A DNA stretch of 64,000 bases from Echinometra lucunter (taxonomy: Eukaryota; Echinodermata; Echinoidea; Camarodonta; Echinometridae), in the NCBI GenBank assembly GCA_029962745.1, contig CM057154.1, forward strand, positions 26,810,970 to 26,874,969, in the 5' to 3' direction. Position numbers and translations under genes: made by a program. Shown here in pieces: positions 21,160-36,200 of the stretch. Under the pieces are notes generated by a model. That model ran no database searches, had not been told where the DNA came from, and saw only the letters and a program-made list of their open reading frames with translations. How positions within the stretch are numbered: the first letter of the stretch is position 1; each line of letters starts with the position of its first letter.

Positions 21160-23430
21160 TTGGAACATGAGCTAAGTATTGGTAATTCTTCCACTTCTCA
21201 CTAGAATGAAATTGTTCAATGGAAGTTCCTGAATTCACATGGTGTTGACTTGTGTCAACTTTTAGTACTGTTCAAAGCCCATACAGTCCTGTCAGCTGTT
21301 AATTCATCACAAAAAATAAAGGAAAAGAACAATGACACACTTTCACTTGGGTTTAAAAGACTTGCGTGTGTCTATACAAGTATATTCACCACACAGAGAT
21401 TCAGTTTATTTTTTTTCTAAATATGTATCACAATAATTCATTCACATATTGCCACATAGTAGGGGCCCAGAAGGCCAAATAATAGTCCTATTTAAGACAT
21501 AACATACAACTAACATACACCATAATAGGCTTGTTCAGATACGAAGCAATTAACCATGTTTACTGGTTGCTTTTTCATGTATCACATGAATGGCAAGTGG
21601 TTATGACGTACACAACAACGGTGCTGTATGTGTTCTCACTAGCCCAAGTGTTACACAGAAACATGATGCAGTGTACACTCCAAAATCCTGTGGTTAGCAG
21701 TATTTCAAAAGGGGTTTCACCATTGCATGTGTGAACAAGCCTTTGTACCATGACACCTGCCTGTGGTGTGCACTGAAATGAGTTCACAATTCATAAAAAC
21801 ATTGACAGAAATACAAGTTTTAATATAACAAACTAGAAAACAGTCATCTCTGTTTTGACGTTAATTATAATCCAGGCTTTGAGATATTTTTACCTTTATA
21901 CACATCTTAATTTATCTTGGCCCTGGGGTACATTTTTTTATTTCTTTGAAAGCACCAAGCTTTCACAGAGTTGGTACAATATTAAGTTAGTAAGGTCAAC
22001 CATTAGATAGGACACATGTTCTTTCATACTTGTGACCTGCTGGTGCATTGTTAAATTTTGTATCGTTTTGTTTTATAAATTCTATTCATTTATGATATAA
22101 CAGAGTCCTGCCCTGGCCATGTCCAATGTATTAGCCTGTAAGGCTGCATAGCTTCATCTCATGTCTTCCTTCAAATAAAAAGGACTGTACAATGCACTGA
22201 GAACATATTCGAGACATATTCACCATGTGATTCAAAATACGCATAACGAAATAGATGTTTGGTACTGCAAAATGGGAAAATAGCACAGAACACACGCAAA
22301 CTTTTCAATATATGCTCTCGTAACGTTACTCTGATGAGTGTCTGTCGACAAGCTACTATGTATGTGTGTTGTTCAATGCTATTCTCCACATACACTTAAA
22401 CAGCACATAATGCACTACAATAAAAACCAATTTGAAGATACAAAACAGAGCTGGCAACATGGTTATTAGGTGGTGTACCAATATTCCCTTGAGCTGAATG
22501 TTGAACACAAATGTTGCAAATCCTTTTACAAACAGCATATGTACAAAAATGTAGTATCATGTATCATGACATGCACAGAGAGGGATATGGGGAATTTCTT
22601 GTACATAAAAACGATAAGGGTCTTCCTGATACCCATTTTCATTGTGATTTGGAATAGTTTTCACATCACTTTTTCAGACAGTATTCAGAGTCTATATTCC
22701 TACAGATTATCATTCTTTCATGAACATGACAATGAGCTGAAGTTGTATACATAAACTGCCATTTCACATTTTTTCTAGACTGAAAAAGTCTTTTTTTTGG
22801 TTTCAAATAAACATGCAACAAAAGATGAGCTGGGCTCAAAGATATGAAGAAAGGTGGATTCAAATTACTACTGGCAAGAAAATAAAAGGGAGCTGCAATC
22901 CTTTTTTTAACTTTAAAAAACCTAAACGTTTAACTTCAAAATATACAGGGAACATGGCTGCGATAACTTCTACGAAATCAACTCAAGGGCAATTTCAATA
23001 TTCAACTGTACGGTCTGTAGAAATCAAGAGGGGATTATATGATATGTCATTAGGATTATGAAATATGTCATACTAAAGTCCAGGCATTCAACGGATGATG
23101 GACAAAGCTTCTAAATTCTCCCAGGATGAATGTTTTTAAAACTTTTTGAATTGGGGAAGAACGGTTAATCAACTATTCATATTGTGTATTTATAAAAAGA
23201 ATAAACAAGACACAGCATGGATAGGGATATCTAAGGAAGGAAAGCCAAGTCACTTCATAAACAGGTCCCATGAAAGGATTCTTTTTACCTCTACATGTGC
23301 AGTACGCTAGCATTTCAAAACAAATAACAACAAATAATGAGTCAAACCTGCCAAAATATATATAGAGTTATTAGTTAATGCAGAGAGCAACTGCCTTAAT
23401 CCGGGAAGCAGGTAACCCCTCTACAAAGTA
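21160..23430. other. No gene recognised; possible mitofusin 3' UTR
   Basis: No exon and no strong repeat was seen. Because mitofusin ends at 24204 on the minus strand, part of this low-repeat stretch may be its 3' UTR or flank. No polyadenylation site could be chosen with confidence (a minus-strand AATAAA lies near 23797). Confidence 0.35.
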
Positions 23431-23456
23431 TATGGGTATGAAAGAATCTTGTGGCA

Positions 23457-23782
23457 TTGTGTCTCACTGAGGCCTGTACATCATCCACATACATGAAAAT
23501 GCATAAGAATGGTACTCTTTTCAGCATCAGTCAAATAACAACGTGCATTACGTGTTAAGGGTATCTAAAACGGCAAAAATCAAGAAAAAGTGCATCAAAT
23601 TCAGAGGTAATGATACAATCCTTGAACAGGGTGTAAAATACCATGTAATACATCAAACCCCTGTTAAGGGTATAAAAATCAGAGAGACTTGAAGGATTTC
23701 CCTGTTTAAGTTATCAAAACCACTCCTACTACAATCCTCGTTTAGGGTGCTTTTCAGAATGTGATGTACGCGGATGATGTAA
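23457..23782 (+). mobile_element. CCTGTACATCATCC-TIR element, diverged copy
   Basis: Starts TGTCTCACTGAGGCCTGTAC and ends near GTACGCGGATGATGTAAC. It is colinear with the better copy at 48392-48713 (TTAAGGGTAT, GATGCAATCCTTG, TTTAGGGTGCTTTTCAGAA shared). Confidence 0.7.
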
Positions 23783-24203
23783 CAAACATAAAATCTTTAT
23801 TTTGTGGGACCAATAAAATATATAAACTAATTTTAGCATTAATAATCTTCTGATGCTTTGATATTTCCCTTGAAAATGCCAAATGAATAATAATAATAAC
23901 AATAGCACGGGCAAATAATCAAATTCTTGATATGGTTTTGAACAGTCTTGAACAGACATAAGAACTAATATCTGTGGACCAACTCTCCACTGTCCAGTGT
24001 TGAGCTGATTCACTCTTCACTGGCATACAGTAATTGTGAAATCTTGACCTCAGATCAATTAAAAATCCATATACCAGGTTAAATTTGGATAGCCAACCCA
24101 GGACCTTCATCGGCTTTCTAGCATATTCTTGCGTTCTTATATCATAATCTTGTAGTGTCAAATCTGAGTTCTATCATCTTGGTTGTTTCAACACCAGCTA
24201 TTG

Positions 24204-27200
24204 TCAATGCTGAATATACTGTTTTAGGAACCTTTCCAGTTCGTTGTCCAACCAGCCAGCCTTATTCCTGGATAAGCAATGGATATGACAAAAACAACTT
24301 GATGAATATTCTTGATTTTGTAAGTCTTTCAAACACAACATGCTTCTCACAAACATCAAATAAAGATTTTCTAAGGTCTTGAAATGCACACACCTAGTTT
24401 CTAAGGAGTCTCGTATGATTTTTTTTTCTCAAAGTTGATCTCATTTTCTATCATTTTCTATTATGTATTGATAGGAGCACTGCAAGCCTTCCAAAATGCT
24501 CAGACAGAAAAAAACCTGTCCTTCCAAAAGGATAAGACTATAATGACCCAAAAAAAAAATCATGAAAGGATTGAAGGTTTCATACAATTTCATAACAATA
24601 AATCCCTTTTTTTGTGGGACACAAGGGTATATTACTTCAATTTTCGAAAGATTACTGATCGAAACCTTAGTGACAAACTACTTGTGTCACATTTAAGGAC
24701 ATAATACCCATCTGACACCTGACCAAAGAATGATTCAAAGCTATGTTAATACTGCAATAAAAATTGTATATAAGTTCAATTTCCCTATTAGATATGAAGG
24801 ATGAATGCTGATGGTAGTTTATATGCCATAAAGAAATTGTCAAAACAATATTCCACAGTTATCGATGATAGTGACAAAGGTTGTAAATTCTCAATAAGTA
24901 ATGATTAAAATCCATGCCGGGTGACTGACTGAAGCCTGTGTTGCATGCTAACATGCACCTGTTTCACAGACACAGGTTATCTTTCACAGGAAAACACTCC
25001 ATCCCTCGGATAGGATGTTAATGGAAGCCCTACATGCAGCTGAGAGTAACCAACATTGCATGTTAACTCACTGCCCTATTCGAAGAAAAGTAAGGGAAAG
25101 CCTTGGTAAAGTGGTAATCCTGCACATGTTATATCAGGAAGAAGGGACAGACAGATCACAATGATTAAGTACACTTTTCCCCTCCCAGGCAATGCCAAAT
25201 ATTTAATGATATGATTGTGTAATGGCTGATAATATCAACTGACCTCATGAGTTTTGCCTTGGTGATGAGACCTTCCAGTCTCTTCGTCTCCACCTCCATG
25301 TCAACGATCTCCTTCTCCAGACTCTGCTTAGAATTCTCCACCTCCAGGCAGAGACGAGCAAAGGTCCCTGACAGCTCCCTGCAAAGGAGCAGAGAAATTT
25401 TGCAAGTTTTATTTAGAGGATTTCTTGGAAAATGTCCTTAATTCTACATCCCCTTCCCCCTCACCATACACAAAACTAGATAATGCTGATGAAATTGATA
25501 ATGACATTTGTTATAGACTGTACCATGTCAAAGCACCCATCTGCAGTCATGAAAATCACTACAGACTGGTGGGAAGTATGAATAATGACTGTGCATAAAA
25601 CAGCAGTTACGCTATAGACGCAAATGAAGTTTACAATGGATAAATGAAATGAGACACGAGCAGTTCTCTTGGTTGATTTCCCTGCTATTGGATAAATTTC
25701 AACAAGCATATTTTGTTACAATATCCTCTTTCTGAATCTGCAGTCAGAAAGCGGCACATATAACAAATACTGACTGCTTATTTTTCTGGTGAAATTCTAA
25801 CTATAGCTTCTTGGTGATCTCTATCAAGACTGCACTTTACCATTGACGACAGTTTCAAGATCACCTTGAGCCGGAGTTCGGACTAAGTCTCATAAAGCAG
25901 TCAACATTTTGTTCATTACTCACTGTTGGATCTGATGGCTGAGGTTGGAACTTGTGAAGCTAACCAGGAGCTTGAGCTTGTCAGAGGCATATTCAACAAA
26001 CTGCTTCTTGAAGGTCCTCTCCTTGGCTCTGTTTGTCCATGTCAGACGCTCGTAGAGGTAAACTACACCGTAGAGACCACCACCGACTACCAGTACTCTC
26101 CAGCCTACCGACTTCCAAACCTGGCATGGAAAAAGCAGACGATTGATTTAAAAATTTGTCTTTTGTACTGCTGTGGCAGCATTTTTTAACCCTGTGATAT
26201 ATACTTCGACAATCACTTATCATCCCCTATCAACAGCAAGAAAGAAGGTATCTATTGAAAACTCTTTGTTTGCACTTCTGCATAATTTTCTTTAAAATCT
26301 TAATTCCCCGTATTTTGATTCTATGATCATTTATCATGTCAACTACACGCTCCCTCAAGCATACCGACTTCCAAAACTGTGACGTAGGCATCTTACGAAG
26401 ACACATCATAATTTGACTTAATGCATCATTATTTTTAAACCCTACAATTGTTACCTACATGGCCAGGTTTGGAGAGGAGGAGGAGGGAAAAAAGAGAAGA
26501 AAAAAGGAAGAAAAGCAAAGAAAAGGAGAAGAAAAAGCAAGAGAAGGAAGGACATAAGGAGGAAGAAGAAGGCAGAAGCAGAAAAAAAGAGAGGAGCAAG
26601 AGGAGGAGCAAGAGGAGCAAGAGGAGGAGCAAGAGGGGGAGGAAGAGGGGGAGGAGCAAGGGGAGGAGCAAGAGGAGGAGCAAGAGGAAGAGGAAGAGGA
26701 GGAGCAAGAGGAGCAAGAGGAGGAGCAAGAGGAAGAGCAAGAAAAGAAGCAAAAGGAAGAGCAAGAGGAGGAGCAAGTGGGGGAGGAACAGGGGGAGGAA
26801 GAGGGAGAGGAAGGGGAGGAGCAAGAGGAGGAGCAAGAGGAAGAGGAAGAGGAGGAGCAAGAGGAGGAGCAAGAGGAGAAGCAAGAGGAGGAGCATGAGG
26901 AGGAGCAAGAGGAGGAGCAAGAGGAGGAGGATATGAAGAATGATACTTACTATGCCTGTGATGATCATAAGTCCAACTGAGGTTCTGGAATAGAGTGATG
27001 CGATGCCAGACAACATGGCTACCGTCATGTCCGTAGATGAAGGCTCCTCAGTGACCGTTACACCAGGAGGGAGATTGGTGGGCTGTGCCTGTATGAGTTA
27101 ACACCAAATGCCAATTAATACATCCAATGAAATTAAATGTTAATATGCTCGAAGCAGCATACATTCAGCTCACCGATCCTATTCTGTGCCTTAAAAGAGA

Positions 27201-30200
27201 GTATGTGAGAATGCTCCCATTGTTTCAACAATTCTGTGATTCTGTGATTTGAAGGCCAATCAGCTTCAAATCATAGTCGATCACAAGATTGCTATGGCAT
27301 TACTACAATTTGAAACTGAGTTTGCTTTTATTCCCATAGGGAAGCTCGCAATAGCTGCAATTTCAATTTTGGTTTTCATACTACTATTCAGAATTTTGAT
27401 CATTAAGATTTTACATGTTTGAATGTTCAAATCAAATGCTACTTTTTTTTTTTGAAAATCATATTGCATATGGATCATGTAGTATGCGATGGGCTTTAGA
27501 TAACAATGATCCCTCTCAGCAGAACCCAAGTCAGATTTGGGTTGTTTGTAGGACCTATTCTATACTATGCTAGCACACAAAGGGGCTTGAAACACATCTC
27601 TTATGTCAGGGTCCTTTTTTTTTTTTTGAGGAGAATGTATATGGATACTGCAGTATCACTTTACAAAAGTAACATTTGAAGCTTCTATTCTGAATGTAGT
27701 ATAGTGACATTAAACACTCACATACAGAGCAAAATACTTTCTGGTATTTTATATTTTAAGAAAATGTTCTCACCATTCCAGTGAGGCCAGCAAGGGTAGC
27801 CCTGGCACCCTTGGGTCCAAGGAATCTATTCATGATGGCAGTCAGACCCAGAGAGAAGCGGAACTCAATGTTCTCCTTGAAATCGGCAAAGAGGTGCTGG
27901 CAGTCGAGACGATAGCTGAGATCAAAGTCCCTACGGAAGAGAAGACCTTCCACCCTTTCCTTAGAGTCCTCGGGAAGAAGGGCAGACATCCGCTCTTACA
28001 TAAAAAAAAAAAAAGATTGATAAATAATGAGAAAATGGTAATAACAAGGCAATAGCCATAATGTGTCTCACTACATTCTTCCAGGTAAATTGTAACATTT
28101 GATCTCATTCAACCTTTGACCTACATAAGTGACCTTTGACCAAAAATAACACTGGGCTCCCTTTAAGCCATCTACCATCTAAGTTAGGTTACAAATGGGC
28201 TTATGCATGGTTTGAAAGTTACCAACCCCAGTGGAAACTTGCAGGTAAATCCAAACATTAGACCTACATAAATGACCTATGACCTATATAACACTGAGGT
28301 CGCTATAGATCATCTACCATCCAAGTTTGCTTGCAAACGGGCCAATGGTCGCAAAGTTATTCAAGTTTCATAAGCATCACGGATGGACTAAGGACAGACT
28401 GACGATACTGAGAGTCCTTTAGTCTCACTCCACCACTATGGCTCAACAAAAATGAAGTCAGTGATGAGGTTTTGCCATTTGAAAAGACAGCCAGATCAAA
28501 ATCTTTGTGGAAGAAAAGCAATCCACTATCTCCTTAGGTCATTGAAAAGGAGAGCACACGTTCATCCGAATAATCACACTAGTGATAAGTGCTTTGTAAC
28601 ACTGCACCTTTCCCTAAAATGATGAACAACTATAATCAAACAGCTTTAGAGGTTCAGTCAAATAAACTGCAGTATACAAAGTTCTTTTTTTCATGAAAAT
28701 GAATGGGAAGGGAGATGGAAAAAAAACTAGATGAATCCTCGACCGTGCACGGTTGAAATTTATGCCTCCGACAACGAAAACAGGACGGACGGACGGATGG
28801 ACAGACGGACAACCCGAAAACATATTATGCCTCTGGCACCCACCTTCGGTGGGCGGAGGCATAAAAATGAGTTGCAAGCAACATAAGTCCTTAGCGTCCT
28901 CGCTTCATAAAAATGAGTTGCAAGCAACAAAAGTCCTTAGCGTCCTCACTTCTCTGTGTGTTGCATGATATACCAATGTAAAGCATGTCATTCTTTTAAA
29001 AAGACCAGAGGTAAACATGTTTGAACAAAGCCTTGGCTTTTTTATTGCCCCAGGTGTAACCTGTAATTATAAACTTGTAACATCTAGGGTTACCACATAC
29101 TTAACGATCTGACTGTGATCCATTTTCGGAAGAAATCCCTTTTTGCATTATATATTTAAACAAGTAAATTTATGATGAATGAGGTTTCGAACAAAAAAAG
29201 GACACTAAAATCAAATTTTGGTTTATTGTAAGCCTTTCCGTCAGATTAAAGGCCAAAGTGGCTTCAAATCAAAGATGATCACAAGACTTCAATTTGGTAA
29301 TGATTTCACTTTTTTGTCCTCACGGAGGCTTGAAATAGCTCTGAATTTTTATTTCAGCATTCAAACAACTATTTACTCATTTGATCAGTAGCATTTTACA
29401 TGTATGAATATCAAATGCAACAATTGTTTTTCAAAATCAGATTGCAGGTAGATCATATGGCATGTGGATGGCTTTTAATAGTAAGTACACTCTTTTTAAG
29501 TCTGTGGGAGAGCATTCCAGCATATCGTCAGTCTACAGGGGCACACATACTAGGCTAACAATAACAACAAAATATCATGCACAAAATAAAAACCAGGGGG
29601 GGGGGGTGTTTTCATAAAGCTGTTCGTAAGTTACGAACGACTTTACACACGACTGGAACATGTTCTTGGGTGCTAATCAGATTCTCATTCATTTACATGT
29701 AGCATAAGAAGGTATCACCAGTCGTGCGTAAAGTCGTTCGTAACTTACGAACAGCTTTATGAAACACCCCCCTGGTATAAAAAAGTGATGGAGATGGAAA
29801 GGGCTTTGCTGTTGGGATACAAGTTTAGTGCCGGGACTTGAACCTATGACCTTCACGTCCACTGTCAAAGGAGCGGTTGAACAACGACATCTCCTCTGGA
29901 ATGCAATTTTTGAAGTAACAAAAGTTGAAAATAATACATGGCATGAATAAGGAATCAAAGTATGCACTACTTCTGTTTATTTTGAAAGGGAAGATCATGC
30001 AGCATTTCATAATACATGAGTATCAAGATTTCAGATAATCCCAACTTTATACGCCTCTAACTTGCCCCTACCTGTCATCTGTGTCTGGACCTCTTCTACA
30101 GACTGTTTGATATTAGCTGAGCATCTCGCTGCTAAGTTCTGACCAAGACCTGCTTCCACATGCTTCTGAAGCTCCTACAAGAATTGAAATTATCAGAAAT

Positions 30201-33200
30201 CCACATAGCATCCAACAATCACAATTAAAAGCTGCAGCATAGCTAACAACGCCCTCCCCCTCCCTCCTCAGATGATTCTTCAACTAAAAGACAAAAGAGA
30301 TTTTGGCCCCCTCCCACAAAATACCTGAAATCTCCCTTCAACAATATCAAAATGTTGTGCCCCGCTGTAGTAGTCTCTCAAAGTGAATAATAAATATCTA
30401 CTAATTATTGCAATACTGTACAGGCCAATTCTAAAATAAATGCTCACTCCTTGTATGCATCTTTCTTAACATGAAGTAGGCTGCAAAGTATATTTTGCAT
30501 GAGGTTTCCCTTCATGCCATGTCCAGGCCACAGAGAAATCATCACCTGTCTGGTTTTCGCAAAATTCAGATGTCAAAGTACTCATCTTTCTATTTAAGGT
30601 TTAATAAGAGGCATTTGTATAGCATCATATATCTAGAATCATCTATTCAGAGGCCCACAACAAAAGAAATACTGATACAGAAGAAATCAGTGTCAAGATG
30701 AAGTCCATATCCCTGTGTTGAGTATTGTTAAAAAATTTTCAACATGGATTAGGATTTTTTTAAGTTTTCACATTCAAAGGTCTCCAAAGGCAAAACAATT
30801 TTTTAATCCTGAGATCGTTCCCAACATTTCATTTACTCACTCACCTCTTTATAGACTTGTACAACCAAAGGTTCTGGATGGAAAGGTTTGTCAAACTGAT
30901 CAACAAGGAGGGATAACCTCCTGATCTCATCGGTCATGGTGGCCGATACCTACAAAACAAGAAACAAACAATACGATGGACAAATAATAACCCCTTGACT
31001 ACTGGAACCGGTTGGTCTCTGTCTTAACCCGTTGAACACAATTTGATTTCAGTATATTTCCCATAGACCCTAGCCCAAGTTATCCCAGGCATAGGACTCA
31101 ACGGGTTAAGTCTATGGGAATTCTAGAATTAAGTAGTCAACGGGTTAAAGATAAAACCGAGTTCTAATCACGCAATTACAATGTGGAAGAAACCATTCCA
31201 AAGCAATCAGGAAAGGTTGACCGAGTGGTACATATAAAATTGTGTACACCCTGAGGTTTTGAACTCTGTTTTCAATAAGAAATCAACTCAATCTTGTTAA
31301 AGAGTATATACACTGGACACAAAAATGGATATATGGGACTACACTCAAATACTACAGCTGTTTCTTGTCATATTTCATATATGAGGGCACCTGAAGTGTA
31401 ATCCATTTCTGGGAACATTTCTACCACAATATTCTTTCAAACGGACATAAAAAAGACTGAGAAAGCTCACAAATTATCTCCCACCTCCAAGATGACAAAA
31501 CTTCTCTCTAATGTCAGTTTTCCCATTTTGGTACAATGTTTAGACCTCTTTGCAGCTGATGACTGCAAACCAAAATCATGAAGCCACAAAATAGAGATAT
31601 CCCTTTATTATACTACAGGCTTGTTCACATAGGCTCATGGTAAACCATTTCTAAAGAATAATAGTTTTAAAGCATGACCTCAAAATCTGTTCAGATCATC
31701 AGCTATCTTTTATGCATACATGAGCCCAGTTTAAAGTTGATCCATCAATTGGTTTTTATGTTATCGCAAGAACAAGCCATTTTCATTTCAACAATGACCT
31801 CTATGACCTATGACCTTGTGACCCCAAAATCTAATTGGATCACTGTCACGTCCAATATGCTTACATGAGCCAAGTCTGAAGTTGATCCATCAAATGCTTA
31901 AGTTATTGCGAGAAAGAGCCATTTTCATGTATGCAATTACTTCTATGACCTTTGACCTTGTGACCTCTCCTGAAAAATGCCATGAGATAATGCTGCTGAC
32001 CCTTAATGGATATGATATCGGTGACGTTACCTTCGATTCTGATTGTTCCGAGACGTCTTTAATCCTCTCTTTGCTCTCTAAGCTCAAAATCTTCATTTGT
32101 TCCTTCAGATAGTCTAATCTGTCGTTCTGGTCCTTGCGCTTCTCAATGCAGGCTGCTCTGTTTGGTGACAAAAAACACACACAAAAAAAGTGTTATACCC
32201 CCGAAGACACATCGTTCAAAACATGGATTCCAGATGCTGCTTTTGAGATATTGCAAGTTGACATAAACTCACAGCAGATATGATAAGCGACTTGTGGTTA
32301 AACTAGTGGACTCACACGCACACAGGGTCGCATAAGGCCTGCCCAACAGCCAAGTCCAAGCTGATATTTTGGAGTACATTTAAATGCTATTCTTTATTTT
32401 CTTCACACTCCTGGGCCATGTTTCATAAGACTTGTTATCACTAACAAGTTGCAATAACCGTTATAAGCTAATGAAATTCTTGCATCTGATTGACTGAGAG
32501 GAAATTTGTCATAGAAATGTGGCAGTTTTTGCTGATAACAGGTTTTATGAAATGGGCCCTGAACCATAATGTACAAAATGGAAGTTAATGCTTTTTTTTT
32601 GGGGGGGGGGGATTTGTAATTGATTTCCACAGCATTTATTCTTTTACATGACCGGTACACTTGAAGTGGCTTACCTCTTTTTAGTAGCAGTTTCCAAGAC
32701 TTGTGATAGAATCTCTTGTGTGTAGTCAACAATCTGTCTGCCTTGCTTGGCATGCTGTTCAAACTTGGTTCTTACAGCTGTCTGTGAGATGCATTCCTGT
32801 ATGATAATAATTGTAATAACTGATAATAATAACAATAATATAATGATAATAATAATGATAATAATAATGAAGATGATGATAATAATAATGATGATGATAA
32901 TAGTAACTGATAATATGGTTTCATTTAACAAGGGTAGCCTCATCAGTATGAACATTGCTCTACAATTATTATTTACCCTTGCTTCACAAGGTATTTTAAT
33001 ATGCTCACAATGAGAGAGACAAACGTTGGCAAAACACTTTATCAAATGATTAAGTAGAGAGTCAAGAGCCATTACCAATAACAATTGCATATGCAGAAGT
33101 AAGTGGCCAAGAAAGAACTGGACGCCGTCTTATACTGTGTACTTAAGAAATAGGAGTTGAGATCAATCTCAAAGTTGCGATTGGTTTGAATCAATCGCAA

Positions 33201-36200
33201 GGCTTTACAGGATGGGGACCAGGTCAAATTACTATAAATACAGAGAGATGTGAAATACAACGGTTGCTTATTTTCCAAGTCTACATGATTCTAATATCAA
33301 TATGTACATACTCATTTTGTCACGTATAACTTACTGTAATTTTTCAAACAAAAGAAATCAACAGTTTTATGAATGTCAGACATACTGCTTTGGTAATGCA
33401 CCAATATCTGTTAGTGATGTTGGTGATGGTAAAAATTAAATTTAGGAGAATCCTATATGATTTGCAGCTTTGCAGGAAAAGCAATGACTTATATAACAAC
33501 CCTCTCAGAATAACCCTCCGCAGATTCCCTCCTCATATGAGGGGGGAATCTGTGGTGGGTTATTCTGAGGGGGGAATCTGTGGAGGGTTATTCTGAAGGG
33601 GTTGTTAAGCATTTTATAACACGCAAGTGAATGAGTGTGAAACATTTTAAGCACAATCCTTTCTTGAGTCATTGCACTTCATTTTGTACACAAAAAATAT
33701 GCTACCCCTGCAGTTTCCCCCCTCATATCTAAACAAGCCTTTAGCGACTAACTTACCTCAAACTTTCTCTCAAAATTCTCAAACTCGAACAGCCTTGCCT
33801 GGTAACCATCAACAACTGGATCTAGGTGACATCAATAAACAATATGATAAAAATGAATAAATCCGTAGATAACACTGGCTGAGAAATTATTCTAAATACA
33901 GATCTTTAAAAAAAAATATCATCTTTGTTCCTACTGAAAAGCTTTTAACATCACGTAATTTCATTTTGCCATTCATTTAATCATTAGGAAGCATATATCA
34001 GGAACCTTGTAGGTAAACATTGTCATATCTCTTGATATTGCAATGTCTCCTCAAATCTGATGGCAGTACGATCTTACGATGAGTTTTGGACTTAATACCA
34101 ATGATTGGGAATCCACAAAGCATTAACCCATTCGTGACAGAGGTCCACATTTTGTGGCTTGGCCTAATATCTTTTGATGCAATGCCCTAAAAATCATACC
34201 ACATACATAAGAAGAAAGAGCAAAAAATTCTACACAAACTGTGCCCATTTTGGTTGCGTCAATATTCGTTGTTTGATGCTGAAAATTTTTAAAGGAAAAT
34301 AAGCATTAAAATCCTTAAATTGGCAATGTTTTCTGTCAATTTATATTCGTTTCAGATACATGACGTTTTATAAGAAAAATGTAGCAAAAAAATAAAAATG
34401 TTGGTGTTGCCAATTTGAAGAATAAAAGCTGATCAAATCAGGCTTTCAATAATTTCTGTCACGAATGGGTTAAAAAAAGTACAGGGGATTCAGAAAAGAA
34501 ATACCAAGGGCATATTGTCACTGATGAGGATACCAACAAGTGTAACAAATCTGCCAATGCATATTTCAACCTGTCAATTTCCCAATGCTACAGGACCACA
34601 TTCCATCCAATGCGAACCAACAGTATTTTCTACAAATAGGACTACTACTACCACTACTACTCCAACAATAGTAACACTACAAAGAGCCTGATTAGTTTGT
34701 CGCAGATGGACATTTTAAAAAAATTTCGAAAATTTGAAGGCCTGTAGAAAATAGGTGATTGGTTGGAGTGAGTTTTTCTATGATTCAACGTGTCAAGCAT
34801 CATAAAGGAACTTAAGTTGTCAAATTTGGTTGCCTCAATTACATACTTAAATGTGAATCCATAAAATGATCACTGTCATGGATGGACAAAAATGCCACTA
34901 TAAACCAATCAGGCTTAGAAGAACAATATGATGATGATGATGATGATGATTATTCTTTTAATCAATGCTGTCTTAGAATTACACTATCAATGTAATGATC
35001 AGTACTGATGAATCTCCATGAAACAGAATTGAACATACTTGAATCAGGGGTTGACATCGTCTTGGGTATCCTAGAGTTAAGAGCCTCCTTGGCTGACACA
35101 AAAAACACTCGGTCTTTGGCCTGTGCTTCATTCACAACTTTGAGTTCTTCCACCAAGAATTTGATATCTCTCTCCAAATGCTGCCTCTTTACCTGTAGTA
35201 TTAGTAAGCAAACAATCAACGTTGGTGAAGGTGATGGAACAAACTATCACTTTTGAGAGTACGGATGTAGCTATCTTTCTAAAGCAAAGCCGAGGAAAGA
35301 TACCATATACAATCAGATCACTGAGGTTCTAAGTTTTGCTGAAAGTTGCATGCACTGCACAAAAAAATGCTTGTATGGGACTAAAACAGATCTAAGCATG
35401 AAAGTTTGATGTGAAGCTACTTCAATCATATTTCAAATATGAGAGCAATTGAAGAGCAATCCTTTTCAGGGGACACTCCTTCTATGGTAATAATAATAAT
35501 AATATTCCATTCTTGTATATATCACATTATTATCTAGCATCTCTATGCACTTTCAAAGGATTTTGGATATTATTACCCCGGCTTTAGCCCGGCAGCCATT
35601 ACAGTGCACAAACATTTCTTGGTATCTTCAAAAAAGACATAAAAAGAGTGAGAAAACTTATAAAGTACTCTTCCCTTATACCAGAACACACCTTCTCTCC
35701 AAAGCAAGAAATCTGGGGAGTGTTTCATGAAATGTCTTGTCAGTGATTTCTACTGACAACGGTTATAAGCTACTGAAATCCTTGCATCTGATTAGCTAAG
35801 AGCACATTTGTCAGTAAAAATTACCAACAAGATACTAGATGAAATGCCCCCCCCCCCCAGGTTGGCTGGCTGGAAAGATATTTTGATACTTACTGCATCC
35901 ATGTACTCTGGCTCACTAGCTGAGGCATCCCATCTGTTGTTCAGAATAAAGATGTTGGGTTTGGACAGTTTCTCACTTACTTTGTGAAAGAAGCTTTTCT
36001 CCTACACAAGAAAAAAATGCAGATATTCAATGGAAAGTTATCAAAACAGGACCATGAAAATCCAAGAAAGTGAACTGGAAATCAATGTAAGTGCAGCAAC
36101 ACATACATCTTAACTATACTGCAAAGGAATAATAACAATAATAATGAAAATATCAACTTTTAACGCTCAAATGTTCGAAACTTTCGATAGACAATAATAG

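Larger units (their letters stand above)
27250..29500 (+). repeat. Dispersed direct repeat pair (~250 bp each)
   Basis: About 27250-27500 and about 29245-29480 share, in order, AGGCCAA, CTTCAAATCA, GATCACAAGA, ATTTTACATGT and TCATATTGCA/TCAGATTGCA. These are old copies of an unnamed repeat in two mitofusin introns, about 2 kb apart. Confidence 0.6.

Noticed and set aside
26448..26980. Plus-strand ORFs rich in Arg/Ser/Lys or Glu
   Set aside because: They are translations of the intronic purine repeat, antisense to mitofusin, with no other support.
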